Positions 1 through 5,378 of a stretch of DNA of 11,452 nt are shown piece by piece. Both the position numbers and the translations under genes were made by a program. The notes under the pieces are model-generated. The model made no database searches and had not been told where the DNA came from. It worked only from the letters and a program-made list of their open reading frames with translations. The stretch comes from Lachnoclostridium sp. UBA3775. GTDB taxonomy: Bacteria > Bacillota > Clostridia > Lachnospirales > Lachnospiraceae. Position 1 is the stretch's first letter, and each line of letters starts with the position of its first letter. Where the stretch lies: positions 1-11,452 of the forward strand of contig DFFN01000096.1 in NCBI GenBank assembly GCA_002369525.1, written 5' to 3'.

Positions 1-345
1 GAACTTGTGCTTGTAAGCGGCGGTATGAGTGTCGATCCTGACGATAATACTCCGGGAGCGATTAAAGCACTCGGAAGTGATATCGTAAGCTACGGTGCTC
101 CGGTTCTTCCCGGTGCCATGATGCTGGTTTCATATTATAGTTATGAACACAGGACTATCCCGGTACTCGGGCTTCCGGGCTGCATAATGTATGCAAGACG
201 TACCGTTTTCGATCTTTTGCTGCCAAGGATACTTGCGGGCGAAAGACTGACTGCGGAAGATATATCGGCATACGGGGAGGGCGGGCTTTGCAAAAACTGC
301 GAGCTTTGCCGGTTTCCCGACTGCGCATTCGGAAAATGTAACTGA
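1..345 (+). CDS. MoeA-like molybdopterin-binding protein, C-terminal part (5' end outside window)
   Basis: The reading frame is open from the first base, so only the last 114 residues are visible and the true start lies upstream. The visible part is the second half of a MoCF_biosynth (MogA/MoeA-type) fold: a glycine-rich SGGMSVDPDD loop, where MoeA/MogA proteins bind molybdopterin, then a PGAMM segment and a VLGLPG strand-loop before the final helix. Family knowledge suggests a late step of molybdenum cofactor synthesis, metal insertion or pterin binding. The C-terminus carries five cysteines spaced C-x2-C-x2-C-x4-C-x4-C, ending in FGKCN. Classical MoeA lacks this tail, so an Fe-S or zinc site is possible (inference). 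moaC starts 15 bases after the TGA stop, so the two are very probably co-transcribed. The domain assignment is fairly sure; the exact subfamily is not, because the N-terminal half is missing. Confidence 0.75.
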   Translation, partial: ELVLVSGGMSVDPDDNTPGAIKALGSDIVSYGAPVLPGAMMLVSYYSYEHRTIPVLGLPGCIMYARRTVFDLLLPRILAGERLTAEDISAYGEGGLCKNCELCRFPDCAFGKCN

Positions 346-346
346 T

Positions 347-352
347 CGAGGT
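347..352 (+). promoter_or_regulatory. Ribosome binding site deciding the TTG start of moaC
   Basis: The sequence CGAGGT (core GAGGT) lies 8 bases upstream of the TTG at 361. No in-frame ATG lies near the expected N-terminus; the first is at codon 15, inside the conserved region. The site therefore supports TTG as the initiation codon. Confidence 0.6.
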
Positions 353-360
353 AAAAAGAA

Positions 361-843
361 TTGACAGGACTTACACATATAGACGAAAACGGAAAGGCGG
401 TAATGGTTGATGTTACCGCAAAGGAAGAAACCGTCCGCGAAGCAAGAGCGTGCGGAAAAATAAAAATGAGCCCCGCGGCTTATGAGGCCGCAGTAAAGGG
501 AGAAATGAAAAAGGGCGATGTTTTCGGCGCCGCAAGGATAGCAGGAATCATGGCTGCAAAGAAAACTTCGGACATGATCCCTCTGTGCCACCCTCTGCAG
601 TTAAGCAGGATAGCGGTCGATTTTTCTTTTGACGATGAAAACTGTACCGTAAGCTGTGAAAGCACTGTGGGACTGTGCGGAAAGACGGGGGTCGAAATGG
701 AGGCCCTGACTGCCGTAAGCATGGCGCTCCTGACTGTCTATGACATGTGTAAGGCGATAGACAAAAGCATGGTGATCGGAGAAATAAGGCTGCTTGAAAA
801 AACAGGCGGAAAGTCCGGTCATTACATTTCGGAAAATGATTAA
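361..843 (+). CDS. moaC: MoaC, cyclic pyranopterin monophosphate synthase
   Basis: MoaC converts the 3',8-cyclo-GTP product of MoaA into cyclic pyranopterin monophosphate, the first stable intermediate of molybdenum cofactor synthesis, in the cytoplasm. The 160-residue length matches the family (E. coli about 161). Family hallmarks are the N-terminal THIDENGKAVMVDV, the MIPLCHPL motif with His77, KTGVEMEALT (residues 108-117) and YDMCKAIDK with Asp128 and Lys131. His77, Asp128 and Lys131 fall at the same positions as the catalytic residues usually quoted for E. coli MoaC. The start is TTG, chosen because a GAGGT site precedes it and the N-terminal alignment fits. It lies between the MoeA-like gene and modA, with a 15-base gap to the best modA start. 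Its partner MoaA is encoded about 2.5 kb downstream in the same run of genes. Identification is essentially certain. Confidence 0.97.
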   Translation: MTGLTHIDENGKAVMVDVTAKEETVREARACGKIKMSPAAYEAAVKGEMKKGDVFGAARIAGIMAAKKTSDMIPLCHPLQLSRIAVDFSFDDENCTVSCESTVGLCGKTGVEMEALTAVSMALLTVYDMCKAIDKSMVIGEIRLLEKTGGKSGHYISEND

Positions 844-845
844 AA

Positions 846-850
846 AAGGA
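846..850 (+). promoter_or_regulatory. Ribosome binding site deciding the modA start
   Basis: AAGGA ends 8 bases before the ATG at 859. Its last base is also the A of the alternative ATG at 850, which makes that upstream start sterically implausible. Confidence 0.55.
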
Positions 851-858
851 TGATAAAA

Positions 859-1638
859 ATGAAAAGAATAATAAGCATTATGATGGCGGCTCTTGTACTG
901 GCGGCATCTTTTTCGGCATGCGGCAAAGAAAAGAGCAAAAACGAAAAAAAAGAACTTATGATCCTCGCGGCAGCATCGCTTACCGATGTTTGCGGGAAGC
1001 TTAAAGAGGATTTTGAAAAGAATAACAAGGATATCGCTCTTACGTTTTCTTTCGGAGCTTCGGGCGCGCTTCAGGCTCAGATCGAGGAGGGCGCCGGTGC
1101 GGATGTCTTCATGTCGGCATCCCTAAAGCAGATGACAGCTCTTGATGAAAAGAATCTCATTCTTAAAGACAGCGTTAAGGAACTGCTGGAAAACAAAATA
1201 GTGCTGATAGTTCCGAAGGGAAACGAAAAAGATATTAAAAGCTTCGATGATCTTAAGGACGATAAGGTTTCCATGGTTGCCCTCGGCGAGCCGGACAGTG
1301 TTCCCGTCGGACAGTATGCGGAGGAAATCCTTATGAATCTCGGTATCCTTGAGGAAGTTAAGAAAAAAGCAAATTACGGTTCGGACGTAAGACAGGTGCT
1401 TACATGGGTTGAAAACGGCGATGTGAGCTGCGGTGTCGTATATGCAACGGATGCGTTTACGACGGATAAGGCGGAAATTGTGAGCTATGCTCCGGAAGGA
1501 AGCTGCAAAAGGGTCATATACCCTGTCGGCATAGTGGAGGCATCGAAAAACAAGGATGCGGCAAAGAAGTTTATTGAATATTTAAGCTCTGATGCAGCCA
1601 TGAGGTTTTTTGAAGAATACGGTTTTACAAAACCGTAA
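859..1638 (+). CDS. modA: ModA, molybdate ABC transporter substrate-binding lipoprotein
   Basis: This is an extracytoplasmic solute-binding protein that captures molybdate (possibly tungstate) and delivers it to ModB/ModC. I choose the ATG at 859 over the in-frame ATG at 850 because the AAGGA site ends at 850, giving an 8-base spacer for 859 but overlapping the earlier ATG. The resulting 259-residue protein begins with a basic, hydrophobic signal peptide ending SFSAC, with Cys21 as the predicted lipidated residue, so it should be membrane-anchored as expected in a Gram-positive. ModA signatures follow: AASLTDV (Ser40), GASGALQAQIEEGAGADVF (Ser68), VPVGQYAEE (148-156) and GVVYATDA (Tyr195). 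These correspond to the oxyanion-binding positions known in the family. The protein ends with the usual helix and EEYGF motif. Ten bases separate it from modB. Choice of molybdate over tungstate cannot be settled from sequence alone. Confidence 0.95.
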   Translation: MKRIISIMMAALVLAASFSACGKEKSKNEKKELMILAAASLTDVCGKLKEDFEKNNKDIALTFSFGASGALQAQIEEGAGADVFMSASLKQMTALDEKNLILKDSVKELLENKIVLIVPKGNEKDIKSFDDLKDDKVSMVALGEPDSVPVGQYAEEILMNLGILEEVKKKANYGSDVRQVLTWVENGDVSCGVVYATDAFTTDKAEIVSYAPEGSCKRVIYPVGIVEASKNKDAAKKFIEYLSSDAAMRFFEEYGFTKP

Positions 1639-1648
1639 CGGAGGTTAA

Positions 1649-2335
1649 ATGGATTATTCACCTTTATGGATCTCGCTTGAAACTGCTCTCATTTCGACGC
1701 TTGTGACCCTTGTTATCGGAATGACGGCGGCAGCGCTTGTTTGCCGCATGAGGCGTTTCAGGGGAGTTGTGGACAGCATATTGTCGCTGCCGCTTGTTCT
1801 TCCGCCTACGGTTGTGGGTTTTCTTCTTTTGATCGCCTTCGGAAAGAATTCGGGCTTTGGTAAATTCCTGTCAGGACTGGGCGTTAATGTTGTTTTTTCG
1901 ATAACAGGTGCGGTTATCGCATCGATCGTGGTATCATTCCCGGTGATGTATAGGACGCTTAGAGGTGCCTTTGAACAGGTTGACGAAAATCTCTTAAATG
2001 CCGCCAGAACCCTTGGACTCAGCGAATTTAAAGTATTTGTGAAAATCATGCTTCCGGAAGCCGGTCCCGGAATCGTGTCGGCAGTTATATTAAGCTTTGC
2101 AAGGGCACTCGGAGAATTCGGTGCCACGATAATGATAGCGGGAAACATTCCGGGGAAAACAAGGACCATGTCGGTTGCGGTTTATACGGCGATGCAGAGC
2201 GGAAACAGGACCCTGGCTTTTAAGTGGGTAATGATAATAATCACAATTTCCCTGCTCACTCTTTGCGGTATGAATTATGCATTGGAAGCCGGAAAACGAA
2301 GGAGACTGCGCGAAAGGACGGGTGATATGGAATGA
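1649..2335 (+). CDS. modB: ModB, molybdate ABC transporter permease
   Basis: This is the integral membrane subunit of the molybdate importer and would form a homodimer that docks two ModC subunits. The 228-residue length is typical. Hydrophobic segments lie at about residues 4-31, 42-64, 77-101, 134-156 and 190-212, consistent with the five-to-six-helix ModB fold. The cytoplasmic EAA loop is clear at about residues 117-154, with NAARTLGLSEFKVF then LPEAGPGIVSA and RALGEFGA, which is the coupling helix region contacting the ATPase. The sequence LPLVLPPTVVGF near residue 48 is also characteristic of ModB/CysT-type permeases. A GGAGG site sits 4 bases before the ATG. The end overlaps modC by 4 bases (ATGA), indicating translational coupling. 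Confidence 0.95.
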   Translation: MDYSPLWISLETALISTLVTLVIGMTAAALVCRMRRFRGVVDSILSLPLVLPPTVVGFLLLIAFGKNSGFGKFLSGLGVNVVFSITGAVIASIVVSFPVMYRTLRGAFEQVDENLLNAARTLGLSEFKVFVKIMLPEAGPGIVSAVILSFARALGEFGATIMIAGNIPGKTRTMSVAVYTAMQSGNRTLAFKWVMIIITISLLTLCGMNYALEAGKRRRLRERTGDME

Positions 2336-3363
2336 AGCTTACGGTTGATATTGAAAAGAAGCTTCCCGGATTCAGTCTTTGCGCGGATTTTTCGGTTGAA
2401 ACCGAGGTACTTGCCTTACTTGGCGCATCCGGCAGCGGAAAGAGCCTGACCCTTAAATGCATAGCGGGAATAGAAAAACCCGATAAGGGCAGAATAGTGC
2501 TCGGAGACAGGGTGCTTTTCGATTCCGAAAAAAAGATAAACCTGCCCGCAAGGAAACGGGGCGTGGGTTATCTTTTTCAGGATTATGCGCTTTTCCCCAA
2601 AATGACGGTGCTGAAGAATATCATGATCTCCGGCGCTAATGTAGAGGAGGCGGAAAAATATCTGAGCGAATTCAGGCTCGAAAAAAAGAAAAATTCTTAT
2701 CCTGGGACTCTTTCGGGCGGAGAAAAGCAGCGTACGGCCATCGCCAGGATGCTGGCATCAAAGCCGGAGATCATACTTTTTGACGAACCGTTTTCGGCAC
2801 TCGACAATTACCTGAAAAGCATGCTCGAGTTCGAGATCATTACTATGCTTCGCAGGCATCCGGTGCCTGCCGTGTTTGTATCTCACGACAGGAATGAGGT
2901 TTACCGCATTGCCGATAAAATAGCGGTGCTTGACAACGGGATGCTTTATAAGGTGCGGGACAAAAAGGATTTCTTTAAAAATCCCGGATCGGTCAGCGCC
3001 GCAAGGCTTACCGGATGCAAAAACATCACAGGCTTAAGAAGGCTTGACGATGGATTGTTTTTTGCCGATGACTGGGGCATCAGACTGAAGATCAAAGAGC
3101 CCGGAAACGCAAAATATGCAGGTTTTCGTGCGCATTATTTTTCACGTACCGATACGGCAGAGAAATTTAACTGCTTTGACTGTGAGATCACCGGCGTTAT
3201 AGAGGATACGTTTTCGACAGTCATATTGTTTAAGGAAAGAGGCTTTGATAACGCGGTGCCTCTTTACTGGGAAATTACAAAGGAAGAGGCAGAAGAGATA
3301 TTGAGGCTTGAAAGGATATACCTTAAGCTTGATTCGGACAGACTTATTCTGCTTGACAGATAA
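2332..3363 (+). CDS. modC: ModC, molybdate ABC transporter ATP-binding protein
   Basis: This ATPase powers molybdate import with ModB at the inner face of the membrane. The ABC core is intact: Walker A GASGSGKS (31-38), Q-loop YLFQDY (Gln83), signature LSGGEKQ (127-133), Walker B ILFDEP (Asp151, Glu152), D-loop SALD and the switch histidine in VSHDR (His185). A C-terminal extension of about 120 residues (about 225-343) corresponds in position and length to the MOP/TOBE-type regulatory domain of ModC. It is divergent, and I cannot identify the oxyanion-contact residues in it. Total length 343 aa is normal. The start overlaps the modB stop (ATGA), and the TAA stop shares one base with the moaA ATG (TAATG), so translation of modB, modC and moaA is probably coupled. 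Confidence 0.95.
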   Translation: MKLTVDIEKKLPGFSLCADFSVETEVLALLGASGSGKSLTLKCIAGIEKPDKGRIVLGDRVLFDSEKKINLPARKRGVGYLFQDYALFPKMTVLKNIMISGANVEEAEKYLSEFRLEKKKNSYPGTLSGGEKQRTAIARMLASKPEIILFDEPFSALDNYLKSMLEFEIITMLRRHPVPAVFVSHDRNEVYRIADKIAVLDNGMLYKVRDKKDFFKNPGSVSAARLTGCKNITGLRRLDDGLFFADDWGIRLKIKEPGNAKYAGFRAHYFSRTDTAEKFNCFDCEITGVIEDTFSTVILFKERGFDNAVPLYWEITKEEAEEILRLERIYLKLDSDRLILLDR

Positions 3364-4346
3364 TGAAGGATTCATTTCAAAGAACAATTGATTATTTAAG
3401 GATTTCGCTTACGGACCGCTGCAATCTGCGCTGCAGCTACTGCATGCCCGAGGAAGGTGTAAGGATGGCTGCCCACAGCGAAATCTTAAGTCTGGAGGAA
3501 GTGCTCAGAGTTTCGGAGCTGATGTCCGGTCTGGGCATAAATAAAATCAGGCTTACCGGCGGCGAGCCGCTGCTTCGCAAAAACGTGGCTTGGCTGGTCG
3601 AAGGGCTTAAGAAGATACCGCAAAATCCGAAAGTCGCCATGACGACCAACGGCGTGCTTCTTGCGGAAAAGCTCCCGGAGCTTAGACAGGCGGGGCTTGA
3701 TGAGGTCAACATAAGCCTTGACAGCCTTGACAGAGCGGGCTATGCAAAAATCTGCCGCGAAGACAGGCTCATGGATGTGCTCAAGGGAATTGATGCGGCT
3801 TATGAGGCAGGCCTTAGTGTAAAGATCAACTGCGTGCCTGTTGCGGAGCTTAATAAAGATGAGCTGTCAGGGCTTGCCCTGCTTTCAAAGGACAGGAACA
3901 TAGATGTGCGCTTCATCGAGCTGATGCCTTTAGGTATGGGAAGGCAGTTTACCGGAATTTCTTCCGATACGGTAAGAAATGAACTTATAAAAAGTTTCGG
4001 AGCCTGTATTCCGGAGGAGAATGAAAAAGCCGTTGCGGATTATGTCAGGTTTCCGGGCTTTAAGGGAAGAACCGGTTTCATAAGACCCATAAGCCATGCT
4101 TTTTGTAAAAGCTGCAACAGGGTAAGGCTTACGTCAATGGGCTTTTTAAAGCTTTGCCTTGCCTACAGCGACGGAGTCGATCTCAGGGAATATCTTCGCA
4201 ACGGGTCCGACAATGAAAAAATAAAAGAAGCGATAATAAATAAGCTTGCCGAAAAACCGGCAGGTCACAGCTTTAACGATCATGCGGCAGATGTAGCTTC
4301 GGTACATAAAAATGAGGAAGCCGGCATGAACAGCATAGGAGGATGA
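3363..4346 (+). CDS. moaA: MoaA, GTP 3',8-cyclase (radical SAM)
   Basis: MoaA is the radical SAM enzyme that converts GTP to 3',8-cyclo-7,8-dihydro-GTP, the substrate of MoaC. The N-terminal cluster motif is C-x3-C-x2-C (Cys20, Cys24, Cys27, in DRCNLRCSYCMP). The SAM-contact motif LTGGEPLLR follows at about residues 64-72. The second, MoaA-specific cluster is C-x2-C-x13-C (Cys248, Cys251, Cys265) within FCKSCNRVRLTSMG. The protein ends in a GlyGly dipeptide (NSIGG), the conserved tail that in MoaA reaches into the active site. Length is 327 residues, as usual. It starts inside the modC stop codon and ends 1 base before the next start, so it sits within the operon. No missing residues are apparent. 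Confidence 0.97.
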   Translation: MKDSFQRTIDYLRISLTDRCNLRCSYCMPEEGVRMAAHSEILSLEEVLRVSELMSGLGINKIRLTGGEPLLRKNVAWLVEGLKKIPQNPKVAMTTNGVLLAEKLPELRQAGLDEVNISLDSLDRAGYAKICREDRLMDVLKGIDAAYEAGLSVKINCVPVAELNKDELSGLALLSKDRNIDVRFIELMPLGMGRQFTGISSDTVRNELIKSFGACIPEENEKAVADYVRFPGFKGRTGFIRPISHAFCKSCNRVRLTSMGFLKLCLAYSDGVDLREYLRNGSDNEKIKEAIINKLAEKPAGHSFNDHAADVASVHKNEEAGMNSIGG

Positions 4347-4347
4347 A

Positions 4348-5262
4348 ATGGGAAAAGTGAGAGCGGTCTGCATAAGCAGGGAAAAGGGAACGCCGAAGGA
4401 AGATGTCGGCGCATGCGAGATAATCGAGAATTTCGGTCTTAAGGACGATGCCCATGCGGGAAGCAAAAGGCAGGTAAGCCTTCTGTCGGCAGAACGTGTC
4501 AAAGAGGCCGAGACAAAGCTGGGTATCAGCATGAAACCGGGAATTTTCGGCGAAAATATTTTGGCGGAGGGTATCGATTTTAAAAACCTGCCGCTTGGAA
4601 CCGTATTTGAAATCGGCGAATGCCGGCTTGTTCTGACTCAGATCGGCAAGAAATGCCATCAGGGCTGCACCATACAGAATCTTACGGGAAAATGCATTAT
4701 GCCCGTGCACGGAGTGTTCGCCAGGGTGCTTAAGGGCGGAAGCGTAAAGGCGGGAGATGAGATAAAAATATCCGCAGAAAGAATGTTCACGGCGGCCGTG
4801 CTTGTTTCAAGCGACCGCAGCTTTGAAGGAAAAAGAGAGGATTTAAGCGGGCCGGCAGCCGTTACAGAACTTGAAGAGGCGGGTTATGTCGTGATCGACC
4901 TTACGGTGCTTCCTGACGAATGTAAGGCTCTTGAGGAAAAGCTTGTAAGTCTTTGTGATGAGCTTAGGCCGGATCTCGTGATCACCAGCGGCGGTACCGG
5001 CTTGTCTCCTAGAGACTGCATGCCTGAAGCGACCCTGGCCGTGGCCGAAAAAAATGTGCCCGGTATTTCGGAAGCGATAAGAAGCTACAGCATGACACTG
5101 ACAAAGAAGGCGATGTTAAGCCGTGCCGTAAGCGTTATGAGAGGAAAAACACTGATCGTGAATCTTCCGGGAAGTCCGAAGGCGGTAGAGGAATGTCTTG
5201 ATTTTCTTTTGCCGGTACTGGGGCACGGAATTGAGATCATGCGCGGAGAGGGAGATAATTAA
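4348..5262 (+). CDS. MOSC domain-MogA/MoaB fusion, molybdenum cofactor protein
   Basis: This is a two-domain protein. Residues 1 to about 142 form a MOSC domain, including the HAGSKRQVSLLS segment, PGIFGENI, and the conserved cysteine region GKKCHQGC (Cys103, Cys107). MOSC domains carry sulfur or bind the mature cofactor in Moco sulfurases and related proteins. From Met146 onward a MogA/MoaB-type molybdopterin adenylyltransferase domain follows: VLVSSD, DLSGP, TSGGTGLSPRD (213-223, with Asp223 at the position of an essential aspartate in E. coli MogA) and NLPGSPKA (272-279). The MogA step activates molybdopterin with AMP before MoeA inserts the metal. A perfect AGGAGG at 4337-4342 lies 5 bases before the ATG. 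As last gene of the run it links metal insertion to cofactor handling. The fusion type is, to my knowledge, already known in clostridia. The precise role of the MOSC half is inference. Confidence 0.92.
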   Translation: MGKVRAVCISREKGTPKEDVGACEIIENFGLKDDAHAGSKRQVSLLSAERVKEAETKLGISMKPGIFGENILAEGIDFKNLPLGTVFEIGECRLVLTQIGKKCHQGCTIQNLTGKCIMPVHGVFARVLKGGSVKAGDEIKISAERMFTAAVLVSSDRSFEGKREDLSGPAAVTELEEAGYVVIDLTVLPDECKALEEKLVSLCDELRPDLVITSGGTGLSPRDCMPEATLAVAEKNVPGISEAIRSYSMTLTKKAMLSRAVSVMRGKTLIVNLPGSPKAVEECLDFLLPVLGHGIEIMRGEGDN

Positions 5263-5296
5263 AAAAATGAAAAAACAAAAAATTTTTATATATTTG
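5263..5296 (+). other. AT-rich tract after the cofactor operon; possible UP element, no clear terminator
   Basis: This stretch is almost all A and T, with long A runs followed by a T run (AAAAAATTTTT at 5277-5287). There is no GC-rich stem before the T run, so a standard rho-independent terminator is not evident. Its position just upstream of the promoter would suit an UP element (inference). Confidence 0.3.
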
Positions 5297-5313
5297 GTGC
5301 ATATTTGATGCAC
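5297..5313. promoter_or_regulatory. Palindrome, candidate operator
   Basis: GTGCAT (5297-5302) and ATGCAC (5308-5313) are perfect inverted arms around a 5-base AT-rich spacer. The 17-base site covers the place where a -35 box would stand for the -10 box at 5323-5328. A dimeric regulator bound here would block or assist RNA polymerase. No regulator gene is visible in the window. Confidence 0.45.
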
Positions 5314-5319
5314 TTAGGG

Positions 5320-5328
5320 TGTTATAAT
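5320..5328 (+). promoter_or_regulatory. Extended -10 promoter for the two kinase-like genes
   Basis: TGTTATAAT gives a perfect TATAAT (5323-5328) preceded by the extended -10 TGn motif. The bases 16-18 upstream do not resemble TTGACA, so this would be an extended -10 promoter with a weak or absent -35, possibly helped by the upstream A/T tract or an activator. The predicted start of transcription is near 5335. Confidence 0.55.
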
Positions 5329-5336
5329 GTGAAAAA

Positions 5337-5353
5337 CCCCGGAAATATCGGGG
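5337..5353. promoter_or_regulatory. GC stem-loop at the predicted 5' end of the kinase-pair transcript
   Basis: CCCCG (5337-5341) pairs with CGGGG (5349-5353), extended inward by a possible G-U pair over a 5-base loop. It starts about 2 bases after the predicted transcription start and ends 12 bases before the AGGAGG ribosome binding site at 5366-5371. On the + strand no T run follows. Read on the - strand it is followed by TTTTT, so it could instead stop antisense transcription. Confidence 0.35.
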
Positions 5354-5378
5354 ATCGCGAAGGACAGGAGGAAAGACT

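Noticed and set aside
850..858. ATG at 850 as the start of modA
   Set aside because: It overlaps the AAGGA ribosome binding site. The ATG at 859 has proper spacing and a better signal peptide.
5305..5310. TTGATG as a -35 box for the TATAAT at 5323
   Set aside because: The spacer would be only 12 bases, too short for a sigma-A promoter. The extended -10 explanation is preferred.
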